Below, in pieces: positions 24,220 through 32,276 of a DNA stretch of 42,268 nucleotides. The stretch spans positions 1 through 42,268 of the forward strand of contig JAFXTO010000007.1 in NCBI GenBank assembly GCA_017535725.1, read 5' to 3'. The notes below the pieces were generated by a model that worked only from the letters and a program-made list of their open reading frames with translations, made no database searches and was not told the DNA's origin. Position 1 is the stretch's first letter; the number at the start of each line of letters is the position of its first letter. Made by a program: the position numbers and the translations under genes. The DNA comes from Bacteroidaceae bacterium (GTDB lineage Bacteria; Bacteroidota; Bacteroidia; Bacteroidales; Bacteroidaceae).

Positions 24220-26055
24220 ATGAAAGATTTCTACAGAGTCATGCAGCGCTTCGTGCTGCCCTACCAAAAATATGTTCTTCTTGCCCTGCTGGTGAACCTG
24301 TTGGCGGCGGTGCTTAATGTGTTCTCCTTCGCCTCCCTTATTCCGATGCTGAACATGCTTTTCGGTATGGATAACACGGTATATGAGCTGATGCCGTGGG
24401 ATGGCCCTGAAGGCGTCAAAGGAGCCGTGGTCAACAACCTTTACTACTACTGCTACCAACTAATCAACCTCTATGGTCGTGGCACCACCCTCCTGCTGAT
24501 AGGTCTGTTCCTGATAGTGATGACCGGCTTGAAGACTTTCTTCTATTTCCTCTCCTCAGCGGTTATGGTTCCACTACGTACTGGTGTGGTGCGCGATATC
24601 CGTGTGTTACTGTACAACAAGGTGTTGCATCTTCCACTTGCCTTCATCAACGATGAGCGCAAGGGGGATATTATTGCCCGCATGAGTGGTGATGTCAACG
24701 AGGTGGAAAACAGCATCATGTCCGTTCTGGATGCCATGGTCAAGAATCCAGTGCTCATCATCATCTATTTCACCACCCTCGTCTTCATCAGCTGGAAACT
24801 GACCCTGTTCACGATTACCGTGTTCCCTGTCCTCGGATGGGTCATGGGATACATTGGCCGTAAGCTGAAGGCGCAGTCTCTGGATGCTCAGCAGAAGTGG
24901 TCTCTCACGATGTCGCAACTCGAAGAGACCCTGGGAGGCCTCCGCATCATCAAGGCCTTCATAGCAGAGGAGAAGATGAGCCGCCGTTTCCTTCAGGCTT
25001 GTGACTCCTTCCGCGACGCACAGAACCGCGTCAGCATCCGACAGGTTTCTGCCCACCCAGTCAGCGAGTTCTTGGGAACCTGCATCATCGTGATTGTACT
25101 CTGGTTTGGCGGAACGCTGATTTTCAGTGATCATTCGTCCATAGACGCTCCAACCTTCATCTTCTATATGGTCATCCTCTATAGCATCATCAACCCGCTG
25201 AAGGAAATATCCCGTTCCAGCTATATGATTACCAAGGGACTGGCCAGTATGGAGCGCATCGACAAAATCCTAAACGCCCAGAATCCCATTCAGGAATCCG
25301 CGGACCCCAAGGCTCTCTGCCAGCTGAACGAGCGCATCGAATTCCGCGATGTTCACTTCTCCTACTCCAATAATTCACAGGAGGTCATTCACGGTGTGGA
25401 CCTCATCGTGCCGGTCGGTAAGACCATTGCACTTGTGGGGCAGTCGGGTTCTGGCAAGAGCACCCTCGTAGACCTCTTGCCTCGCTACCACGATGTGACG
25501 GGTGGTGAGATTCTGATTGATGGCATTAATGTCCGTGATTTCCTCATCCGTGACCTGCGCTCGATTATTGGCAATGTGAATCAGGAGGCCATCCTTTTCA
25601 ACGACACCTTTTTTAATAATATAGCTTTTGGCGTACCCGATGCCACGATGGAACAGGTGGTGGAGGCCGCCAAGATTGCCAATGCCCACGAGTTTATCCT
25701 TCAGAGCGAAAACGGCTACGACACCTTCGTAGGAGACCGAGGTTGCCGTCTCAGTGGTGGCCAGCGCCAGCGCATCAGCATCGCCCGAGCCATTCTGAAG
25801 AATCCGCCTATCCTCATTCTGGATGAGGCTACCAGCGCCCTTGACACAGAAAGCGAACGGTTGGTGCAGGAAGCGCTGGAACGACTGATGAAGTCACGCA
25901 CCACCATTGCTATTGCCCATCGCCTCTCGACCATCAAGAATGCAGATCTCATCTGCGTGCTTCATGAGGGACGCATCGTAGAGCGTGGAACTCACGAAGA
26001 ACTGCTGGAATTGGGGGGCTACTACAAGCACCTGAACGATATGCAGCAATTATAG
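24220..26055 (+). CDS. MsbA-like ABC exporter (fused permease and ATPase)
   Basis: A 611-residue half-transporter with six membrane segments in residues 15-330 and a nucleotide-binding domain at about 370-605. Walker A is GQSGSGKST (about 407-415), the Q-loop NVNQEAILF, signature LSGGQRQR (about 511), Walker B ILILDEATSALD (about 529-540) and the switch His in AIAHRLS. It works as a homodimer flipping a lipid-like or hydrophobic substrate outward. MsbA-type lipid A flipping is plausible in a Bacteroidota but cannot be proven from sequence. The end is followed by a near-duplicate of its last bases (ATGCAGCAATTATAG appears twice at 26040-26079). Confidence 0.9.
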   Translation: MKDFYRVMQRFVLPYQKYVLLALLVNLLAAVLNVFSFASLIPMLNMLFGMDNTVYELMPWDGPEGVKGAVVNNLYYYCYQLINLYGRGTTLLLIGLFLIVMTGLKTFFYFLSSAVMVPLRTGVVRDIRVLLYNKVLHLPLAFINDERKGDIIARMSGDVNEVENSIMSVLDAMVKNPVLIIIYFTTLVFISWKLTLFTITVFPVLGWVMGYIGRKLKAQSLDAQQKWSLTMSQLEETLGGLRIIKAFIAEEKMSRRFLQACDSFRDAQNRVSIRQVSAHPVSEFLGTCIIVIVLWFGGTLIFSDHSSIDAPTFIFYMVILYSIINPLKEISRSSYMITKGLASMERIDKILNAQNPIQESADPKALCQLNERIEFRDVHFSYSNNSQEVIHGVDLIVPVGKTIALVGQSGSGKSTLVDLLPRYHDVTGGEILIDGINVRDFLIRDLRSIIGNVNQEAILFNDTFFNNIAFGVPDATMEQVVEAAKIANAHEFILQSENGYDTFVGDRGCRLSGGQRQRISIARAILKNPPILILDEATSALDTESERLVQEALERLMKSRTTIAIAHRLSTIKNADLICVLHEGRIVERGTHEELLELGGYYKHLNDMQQL

Positions 26056-26140
26056 GGGGGAATATGCAGCAATTATAGAGGAAAAAGAGCTGTTTTGCAC
26101 GTCGAAAGCAAAAAACTTTTGACTCTGACGCCAAAACTAT

Positions 26141-26166
26141 AAACTTTTTTGTACCTTTGCGCCCGA
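26141..26166 (+). promoter_or_regulatory. metK promoter
   Basis: TACCTTTG at 26152-26159 is followed by CGCCCGA. The block is identical to the argS promoter over 26 bases. Expected start near 26165, giving a leader of about 140 bases. Confidence 0.7.
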
Positions 26167-26173
26167 AAAACAA

Positions 26174-26237
26174 TGTGGATAGATTTGGGCTGCTTGCAAC
26201 CACACAAAAAAATGCTAAAACCAACCAGGGCGGTTGG
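26174..26237 (+). promoter_or_regulatory. Candidate SAM-II-type riboswitch in the metK leader
   Basis: TGTGG (26174-26178) pairs with CCACA (26200-26204). The loop contains GATTTG and CTTGCAA, and after the stem come A-rich bases and TGCTAAAA (26213-26220). The order GTGG, GATTTG, CTTGCA, CCAC, A-run, GCTAAA is that of SAM-II aptamers such as the Agrobacterium metA leader. A second hairpin CCAACC-AGGGC-GGTTGG (26221-26237) follows and could be the expression switch. SAM synthesis by the downstream gene makes feedback control logical. The pseudoknot pairing was not worked out fully. Confidence 0.7.
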
Positions 26238-26303
26238 ATGCATCTTTTACCCAATGACATCCCATTCAATTCATTAATATTCATATTAAAATTGTTAATT
26301 GAA

Positions 26304-27587
26304 ATGGGTTATTTATTTACTTCTGAATCCGTGAGTGAAGGCCATCCCGACAAGGTGGCCGACCAAATCAGTGATGCTGTGTTGGACAACCTGCTGGCTT
26401 TCGACCCGCAGTCTAAGGTGGCCTGTGAGACCTTGGTTACTACCGGGCAGGTGATATTGGCTGGCGAAGTCAAGTCTCAGGCTTATGTTGACTTGCCGGA
26501 AATCGCACGTCAGACCATCCGTCGCATTGGCTACACCAAAGGTGAATATATGTTTGAAGCCAATTCCTGCGGCGTGCTCTCGGCCATCCATGAGCAGAGT
26601 CCTGATATCAATCGTGGCGTTGAGCGCGAAGACCCCATGAACCAGGGTGCCGGCGACCAAGGTATGATGTTTGGGTATGCCACCAACGAGACCGAGAACT
26701 ATATGCCGCTGGCGCTGGACTTGGCTCATCGCATCTTGCGGGTATTGGCAGAGATTCGTCGCGAAGGGTTGGAAATGACCTACTTGCGTCCAGATGCAAA
26801 GAGCCAGGTGACCATTGAATATGGTGATGACAACCGCCCCGTGCGCGTGGACACCATCGTAATCAGTACTCAGCACGATGAGTTCATTCGTCCGCTGGAC
26901 GGCGACCAGGAGAAGGCTGACCGCGAGATGCTGGCTCAGATTCGCAGGGACGTGAAGGAAATCCTGATGCCGCGTGTCCTCGATAGTATTAAGAGTGCCG
27001 AGGTACGCGCACTCTTTGATGACCATATCATCTTTCATGTGAATCCTACGGGCAAGTTTGTCATCGGTGGACCGCATGGCGACACGGGACTGACGGGTCG
27101 TAAGATAATCGTGGATACATACGGCGGCAAAGGTGCTCATGGCGGTGGTGCCTTCTCTGGCAAAGACCCGTCGAAGGTGGACCGTTCTGCAGCCTACGCT
27201 GCGCGACATATAGCAAAGAATATGGTAGCCGCAGGTGTGGCAGATGAGATGCTGGTGCAACTGAGCTATGCGATAGGTGTGGCAGAGCCCGTGAGTATTT
27301 ATGTGCAGACCTATGGTACGAGCCATGTGGCCTGCTCCGATGGTGAAATAGCCCGTCGCATCAAGGAACTCTTTGACCTGCGTCCTCGTGCGATAGAAGA
27401 CAGGTTAAAACTGCGCTCACCAATCTACGAAGAGACCGCCTCCTACGGCCACATGGGACGTGAGCCCAAACGTCTCATCAAGACGTTCCATTGTCCTTAT
27501 GGTAGTCCCGTCAGTGTTGAAGTGGAGCTGTTCACCTGGGAGAAGTTGGACTATGTGGAGAGGATAAAAGAGGTTTTCTCTGTATAA
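26304..27587 (+). CDS. metK: S-adenosylmethionine synthase
   Basis: A 427-residue enzyme making SAM from methionine and ATP. Motifs: [24 protein letters not shown] at the N-terminus (ATP and metal site), [12 protein letters not shown], and the P-loop-like [21 protein letters not shown] with [16 protein letters not shown] after it. Length fits Bacteroidota MetK (about 430). An upstream in-frame start at 26157 would add 49 residues read through the leader and riboswitch, so the MGYLFTSE start is right. Regulated probably by the SAM-II-like leader. Confidence 0.97.
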   Translation: MGYLFTSESVSEGHPDKVADQISDAVLDNLLAFDPQSKVACETLVTTGQVILAGEVKSQAYVDLPEIARQTIRRIGYTKGEYMFEANSCGVLSAIHEQSPDINRGVEREDPMNQGAGDQGMMFGYATNETENYMPLALDLAHRILRVLAEIRREGLEMTYLRPDAKSQVTIEYGDDNRPVRVDTIVISTQHDEFIRPLDGDQEKADREMLAQIRRDVKEILMPRVLDSIKSAEVRALFDDHIIFHVNPTGKFVIGGPHGDTGLTGRKIIVDTYGGKGAHGGGAFSGKDPSKVDRSAAYAARHIAKNMVAAGVADEMLVQLSYAIGVAEPVSIYVQTYGTSHVACSDGEIARRIKELFDLRPRAIEDRLKLRSPIYEETASYGHMGREPKRLIKTFHCPYGSPVSVEVELFTWEKLDYVERIKEVFSV

Positions 27588-27647
27588 AATATATTAAGGA
27601 GAAAATACAGAACTTCTATACCATCCGATAACGATAAGATTAAGACT

Positions 27648-28223
27648 ATGCGCATTGCTGTTTACTGTGCTTCGAGTACCAAGATACATCCTGACTACTT
27701 CGCCGATGCCCGTGCTATCGGCGAAGGACTTGCGCGCCGAGGTATCGGCCTCATTAATGGTGCGGGCCACATGGGACTTATGGGTGCTTCGTCGGATGCT
27801 TGCCTTGCAGCAGGTGGTGAGGTCACTGGTGTCATCCCTTCTTTCATGATAGACCAGAACTGGCATCATACGGGGCTCACGCAGTTGATAGAGACACGCG
27901 ACATGCATGAGCGCAAGCAGACCATAGCAGACCTCTCCGACGGATGTATAGCCCTGGCGGGCGGCTGCGGGACGCTGGAAGAACTGATGGAGGTCATCAC
28001 CTGGAAGCAACTGGGACTGTACCTGAAGCCTATCGTCATCCTGAACACCCGAGGCTACTACGACCCCTTGCTTGCCCAGCTCCAGCGTGGTATCGACGAG
28101 CATTTTCTGGGTGAGCGCCACGCAGGTATCTGGCGGGTAGCCCAAACCCCCGAGGAAGCTATAGACCTCGTTCTGTCCACGCCGCTCTGGGATGCAAGTG
28201 TGCGCAAGTTTGCAGCCATTTAG
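27648..28223 (+). CDS. LOG-family protein (cytokinin riboside phosphate phosphoribohydrolase type)
   Basis: A 191-residue Rossmann-fold protein of the TIGR00730/LOG family. The motifs GLINGAGHMGLMGA and GGCGTLEELMEVITW (the PGGxGTxxE-type active site with Arg/Glu) are clear, followed by QLGLYLKPIVILN. Biochemically characterised members cleave nucleoside 5'-monophosphates to the base and ribose 5-phosphate; the role in Bacteroidota is unknown. It lies 60 bases after metK on the same strand and may be cotranscribed. Confidence 0.88.
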   Translation: MRIAVYCASSTKIHPDYFADARAIGEGLARRGIGLINGAGHMGLMGASSDACLAAGGEVTGVIPSFMIDQNWHHTGLTQLIETRDMHERKQTIADLSDGCIALAGGCGTLEELMEVITWKQLGLYLKPIVILNTRGYYDPLLAQLQRGIDEHFLGERHAGIWRVAQTPEEAIDLVLSTPLWDASVRKFAAI

Positions 28224-28273
28224 GAGATAGTGTTCATTCGTTAATCGTTAATCCGTTCATTTGTCAATTCGAT

Positions 28274-29086
28274 TTGGACATCCTGTTCTACGAACATTTC
28301 CTTGAGCGCGATTCCCTGTTACGGAACGACTCGTTGTTGTTCTGCCCTGCTATTCGGGAGGGGAGAACGGAGGTTCCTGTTGAATACAGGCCCCCTCAGG
28401 TGGCTGATAACAACGGGGTGGTATGCCTCCTGCTTGGTAGCTTCATGCTGCTGGTATTTGTCGTGTTGTTTCGTAGACGCTCTGCCGTTGAACAGATGAG
28501 TAATTTCCTGTATCCTCCATTGACAAGAGCGCAGGCCGCTTCGCCCGAAAAGGATGACAATCGCTTCCCTGGAATATGGTTCACAGATGTGTTGCTCACC
28601 ATGATGTGTTGCCTGCTGCTGGGGATGCTCTATTACATATATGCCGACCGCCACTGGGCTTTGTGGATGGTTCGTCTGACCGTTTGGCATTGGTTGGGGC
28701 TATACTTTTCCGTATGTTTTCTCTTCTTTGTGCTGAAGCAACTCATCGTACGGCTTATCAACACCATCTTTTTCCCGCGGTCAAAACGGCTTCTTTGGCA
28801 ACATGACTACGATTTTCTGTTTAACCTCGAATGTATCCTTCTGTTGCCGGTAGCACTCATCGCCATTTTCTCCGAAATGACAGCTGAATATGTCATCTAC
28901 GTGTTCCTTTTTGTGCTTGTTTTTGTCAAAATTTTAGTATTAATCAAGGACTATACTTATTTTTTCGCTAAAATTCATGGTCTTTTGCATCTTTTTGTGT
29001 ATTTTTGCGCCCTCGAAGCGGTACCCCTTCTCGTCTTGTGGACGGTACTGGGCCGTTTGACAAACTATATGACAACCAATTTATAA
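28274..29086 (+). CDS. DUF4271 multi-span membrane protein
   Basis: A 270-residue membrane protein of the Bacteroidota DUF4271 family, with hydrophobic segments at about 50-65, 108-127, 135-160, 185-205, 208-230 and 240-262. An N-terminal extracytoplasmic stretch of about 45 residues precedes the first segment. The reading frame starts with TTG at 28274; no ATG is available before the first membrane segment, so the true start is uncertain. The conserved order DUF4271 then uroporphyrinogen-III synthase occurs in many Bacteroidota. Function unknown. Confidence 0.75.
   Translation: MDILFYEHFLERDSLLRNDSLLFCPAIREGRTEVPVEYRPPQVADNNGVVCLLLGSFMLLVFVVLFRRRSAVEQMSNFLYPPLTRAQAASPEKDDNRFPGIWFTDVLLTMMCCLLLGMLYYIYADRHWALWMVRLTVWHWLGLYFSVCFLFFVLKQLIVRLINTIFFPRSKRLLWQHDYDFLFNLECILLLPVALIAIFSEMTAEYVIYVFLFVLVFVKILVLIKDYTYFFAKIHGLLHLFVYFCALEAVPLLVLWTVLGRLTNYMTTNL
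29000..29007 (+). promoter_or_regulatory. Possible internal promoter for hemD-rnpA-yidD-tatD
   Basis: TATTTTTGCGCCC lies inside the end of the DUF4271 gene, 89 bases before the hemD ATG. It matches the -7 box but also encodes protein (residues VYFCAL), and no TTTG sits 19 bases upstream, so it may be chance. Confidence 0.4.
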
Positions 29087-29095
29087 GAAGAATTG

Positions 29096-29842
29096 ATGAT
29101 TAAGAAGATTCTGGTCTCACAGCCGAAGCCCTCTTCCGAAAAATCTCCTTACTTCGACATCGCAGAACGACATCACGTAGAGATTGTTTTCCGGCCATTC
29201 ATTAAAGTCGAGGGACTTACTGCGAGGGAATTCCGTCAGCAGAAAATTTTGCTGTCCGAATTTACGGCTATCGTTTTCACGTCCCGCCACGCCATAGACC
29301 ACTTCTTTGAACTCGCGAAGGAGTTGCGATTTGCTGTTCCCGACGACATGAAGTATTTTTGCATCACTGAGCAGGTGGCATTGTACATACAGAAATATGT
29401 CCAGTACCGCAAGCGCAAGATTTTCTACGGCAGTACCGGTAAGTTCGCAGATCTTCTTCCTACGATGGCAAAGCACAAGTCGGAACGCTATTTCGTACCT
29501 CTCTCTGACGTCCACAGCGATGAGATAGCTCGCGCCATGGACGAGAAGAAGCTGAAGCACACCGAGGGGGTCATGTACCGCACCGTTCCCAATGACTTCG
29601 TGGGCGACGAGCCTTTTGACTTTGACATGTTGGTCTTCTTCAGTCCCAGCGGTGTGCAGAGCTTGCTGCATAATTTCCCGAACTTCGAGCAGGGCAACAT
29701 GGCCATTGCCAGCTTTGGCCCGACAACAGCCAAGGCCATCCGCGATGCAGGTCTTCGCCTGGACTTGGAGGCTCCCACGGCTCAGTATCCGAGCATCACA
29801 GGTGCTCTGAATGCTTATATCGCAGAAGTTAACAAGAAGTAA
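29096..29842 (+). CDS. hemD: Uroporphyrinogen-III synthase-like protein
   Basis: A 248-residue HemD-fold protein that would cyclise hydroxymethylbilane to uroporphyrinogen III. Seen: KKILVSQPKP at the start, AIVFTSRHAIDHFFEL (typical FTSxNAV strand), KIFYGSTGKFADLL and LVFFSPSGVQSLL with FGPTTAKAIRDAG, the two-domain HemD pattern. A TTG one codon earlier is ignored in favour of the ATG at 29096. Many Prevotella lack a full haem pathway, so a specialised or orphan role is possible; no other haem genes are in the window. Followed closely by rnpA. Confidence 0.85.
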   Translation: MIKKILVSQPKPSSEKSPYFDIAERHHVEIVFRPFIKVEGLTAREFRQQKILLSEFTAIVFTSRHAIDHFFELAKELRFAVPDDMKYFCITEQVALYIQKYVQYRKRKIFYGSTGKFADLLPTMAKHKSERYFVPLSDVHSDEIARAMDEKKLKHTEGVMYRTVPNDFVGDEPFDFDMLVFFSPSGVQSLLHNFPNFEQGNMAIASFGPTTAKAIRDAGLRLDLEAPTAQYPSITGALNAYIAEVNKK

Positions 29843-29859
29843 CAAACTTCATCAAGGCA

Positions 29860-30291
29860 ATGAACCCCGTTCATTCCTTTCCAAAAGCTGATCGCCTCTG
29901 TAGCCGTAAGGCTATCGAGACCCTCTTCACGGGCGGAAACCGTTCACTGACGGCTTTTCCGCTCCGTGTGATTTATAGCCCAGCTGATTCCACACAAGTG
30001 CTCGTCTCTGTTTCCAAACGACACTTCAAGCACGCTGTGGATCGCAATCGTGCCAAGCGGCAGGTGCGCGAGGCATGGCGGTTGAACCGAGAAATCCTTT
30101 GGAGAACTGCCGCCAATCAGGTTCCCGCCGACTTGACTACCGCTGACTTGCCTGCCACAGATGTGGCAGCCACTATCCCTCCTCTGCATATCGCTTTCGT
30201 CTGGCTTGCTGATGAGACTCAATCATCGGGCCTCGTTCATCGCAAATTGAAGAATCTTCTCCACCGTATTCGTGAACAGCTGACTGAATAA
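29860..30291 (+). CDS. rnpA: Ribonuclease P protein component
   Basis: A 143-residue protein subunit of RNase P, which helps the RNA subunit mature tRNA 5' ends. It shows [46 protein letters not shown] (the RNR motif) and a C-terminal KLKNLLHRI. Slightly longer than usual because of an Ala/Thr/Pro-rich insert (about 85-108). yidD starts 2 bases after the stop, the classic rnpA-yidD pair; rpmH and rnpB are not here. Confidence 0.95.
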   Translation: MNPVHSFPKADRLCSRKAIETLFTGGNRSLTAFPLRVIYSPADSTQVLVSVSKRHFKHAVDRNRAKRQVREAWRLNREILWRTAANQVPADLTTADLPATDVAATIPPLHIAFVWLADETQSSGLVHRKLKNLLHRIREQLTE

Positions 30292-30293
30292 CA

Positions 30294-30554
30294 ATGCTTC
30301 GTCGCCTCTTCATCCTCCCCATCCGTTTCTATCAGCGTTTTATCTCTCCGCTGACGCCTCCGTCGTGCCGCTACACCCCCACTTGTTCCCAGTACGCCGT
30401 GGAAGCGATACAGAAGCATGGAGTGCTGCGGGGTTTGTATCTTGCCACTCTCCGTCTGCTTAGCTGTCATCCTTGGGGAGGTCATGGCTATGACCCTGTA
30501 CCCGACCATTTCAGTTTCTTCCGTGAACCTGGGCATCCTCAATACCGCCATTGA
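30294..30554 (+). CDS. yidD: YidD membrane-insertion factor
   Basis: An 86-residue small membrane-associated protein that assists YidC/Sec insertion. Clear family core: [32 protein letters not shown] and [15 protein letters not shown]. The three conserved cysteines are present. Immediately downstream of rnpA. Confidence 0.95.
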   Translation: MLRRLFILPIRFYQRFISPLTPPSCRYTPTCSQYAVEAIQKHGVLRGLYLATLRLLSCHPWGGHGYDPVPDHFSFFREPGHPQYRH

Positions 30555-30577
30555 ACCTCTTCGCCTGCTGAGTTGTC

Positions 30578-31204
30578 ATGTCTCCCTTCCTGAATATTCA
30601 TACCCATACGCCTCTCGGTGAGAACGAGGAGACCGTTCCTTCCTTTGGCGTTCACCCATGGTTCATTGGTGATAGCTTGGCGGCGCAGCTCGCGCAGGTG
30701 GAGAGAGATATAGAGCAGGCTCTTGCGGCAGGTCGTCGTTCCGAGGTTGCGGCTCCCGTTTCCCGTTCCCCGCTCTTTATTGGCGAGTGCGGCCTCGACC
30801 GCATCTGTACCACTCCCTACGACCTTCAGCTTGCAGCCTTCGAGGCACAAATCCTGTTGAGCGAGACCCATCGGCTGCCCCTGGTACTGCATTGTGTGCA
30901 TGCGCTCGATGATGTCCTTCGTCTGAAGCGTGGCACCGTTCAGCCATGGATATTCCATGGCTTCCGGGGTAAGCCCCAGCAACTCCGTCAGCTCCTGTCG
31001 CATGGTTTCTTTGTCAGTTTCGGTTTCCGTCATCAGGCAGAGAGCCTGCGCTTGTGTCCTGCTGAACGCTTGTTCTTGGAGACCGACGAGGAGCGACATC
31101 CCATCACTCTGTTGTACGACACCGCTGCGTGTCTTCGCGGCACTACTTCCGCTGCACTCAACGTTCAATTACACGAAAACCTCGCTACCCTTTTTGCTCG
31201 GTAG
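30578..31204 (+). CDS. TatD-family metal-dependent hydrolase
   Basis: A 208-residue TatD-type deoxyribonuclease. Metal ligands are visible: HTH near residue 8 (NIHTHTP), Glu in GECGLD, His in LVLHCVHA, His in IFHGFRG and Asp in FLETDEE. It is shorter than the roughly 260 residues of E. coli TatD, as is common for this Bacteroidota subgroup. It closes the hemD-rnpA-yidD run; its last codons form part of the terminator hairpin. Confidence 0.88.
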   Translation: MSPFLNIHTHTPLGENEETVPSFGVHPWFIGDSLAAQLAQVERDIEQALAAGRRSEVAAPVSRSPLFIGECGLDRICTTPYDLQLAAFEAQILLSETHRLPLVLHCVHALDDVLRLKRGTVQPWIFHGFRGKPQQLRQLLSHGFFVSFGFRHQAESLRLCPAERLFLETDEERHPITLLYDTAACLRGTTSAALNVQLHENLATLFAR

Positions 31205-31214
31205 CGAGGTTTTC
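31175..31214. terminator. Perfect 15-bp hairpin between convergent genes
   Basis: GAAAACCTCGCTACC (31175-31189) is the exact complement of 31200-31214, with a loop containing CTTTTT. It overlaps the tatD stop and lies between convergent units, so it may end transcription from both sides. Confidence 0.75.
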
Positions 31215-31264
31215 TCGTGATGTTCACGAGCCTTGCAGGTTGAATCGTTTGTTGTCCTGCGGCT

Positions 31265-32266
31265 CTATTTCACTTCCCAGATATCATTGGTCTCCAAGAG
31301 CTCTGCGAAGTTGTGGTACTTCTTGGCAGCCTTGACCTCTGCAATCTGTGCCTCCACGGCAGCTTCGTAGGTGGGTGCTTCCACATCGCGGATGACACCG
31401 AGTGCGATGGGGAATCCGTCGCCGTTGCCCATCAGGGCGAGCTTCAGCTGCAGCGTGTTATCCTCGCAGTGTGCGTCGTGGACGAGGATGTCATCCAAGG
31501 TATAGCCATCCTTGCCAATCTCCACAACCTTCAGGCCGAAGCCCTGCTGTACGAGACCGAACTCATTGTTCTCGCCGAAGACGAGTTTCTCGCCGTGGCG
31601 TACATAGATGGCATTCTTGGCGCGACCGACCTTGTCGTAGACCCCGTCGTGGGTGCCATTATTGAAGATGACACAGTTCTGCAGGATTTCCGTAACGCTG
31701 GCTCCCTTATGGGCGTGTGCAGCCTTCAGGACTTCGATGGTACCGGGGGCATCAGTGGCCACGGCACGTGCAAAGAAGTGTCCGCGGGCACCAAAGCAGA
31801 GCTCTGCAGGACGGAAGGGGTCTTCCACGGTGCCGTAGGGGCTGGATTTCGAAACGAAACCGCGAGGTGAGGTGGGGGAATACTGTCCCTTGGTCAGACC
31901 GTAGATGCGGTTGTTCAACAGAATCATGTTGAGGTCGATATTACGGCGGTTGGCGTGGATGAAGTGGTTGCCGCCGATAGCGAGGCCATCGCCGTCACCA
32001 CTGATTTGCCATACGTCAAGGCGGGGGTTGGTAACCTTGGCACCGGTGGCAATAGCGGCCGCGCGGCCGTGGATGGTGTTCATGCCGTAGGTGGCCATGT
32101 AATGGGGCAGGCGGCTGCTGCAGCCGATGCCGCTGATGACGGCGATGTCCTTGGGGGCTACGCCGATTTCTGCCAGTGCCTTGTGCAATGATGCTAAGAA
32201 GAAATGATCTCCGCAACCCGGACACCATCGTGGTTGCCCTTTCTTATAATCTTGTGCTGTAAACAT
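31265..32266 (-). CDS. korB: 2-oxoacid:ferredoxin oxidoreductase, beta subunit
   Basis: A 333-residue thiamine-diphosphate subunit of a 2-oxoglutarate/2-oxoacid:ferredoxin oxidoreductase. The N-terminus MFTAQDYKKGQPRWCPGCGDHFF carries the CPGCG cluster or TPP-region motif. TPP binding is at GDGDGLAIGGNHFIHANRRNIDLNMILLNN, followed by YGLTKGQYSPTSP. A longer frame upstream to 32380 runs into korA; the MFTAQD start 10 bases after the korA stop is used. With KorA it forms the enzyme that makes succinyl-CoA and reduced ferredoxin, or runs in reverse in anaerobes. Confidence 0.93.
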   Translation of the reverse strand: MFTAQDYKKGQPRWCPGCGDHFFLASLHKALAEIGVAPKDIAVISGIGCSSRLPHYMATYGMNTIHGRAAAIATGAKVTNPRLDVWQISGDGDGLAIGGNHFIHANRRNIDLNMILLNNRIYGLTKGQYSPTSPRGFVSKSSPYGTVEDPFRPAELCFGARGHFFARAVATDAPGTIEVLKAAHAHKGASVTEILQNCVIFNNGTHDGVYDKVGRAKNAIYVRHGEKLVFGENNEFGLVQQGFGLKVVEIGKDGYTLDDILVHDAHCEDNTLQLKLALMGNGDGFPIALGVIRDVEAPTYEAAVEAQIAEVKAAKKYHNFAELLETNDIWEVK

Positions 32267-32276
32267 ATTCTTTCTT

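Noticed and set aside
26313-27326. 337-codon minus-strand frame opposite metK
   Set aside because: Shadow of MetK, whose motifs are complete.
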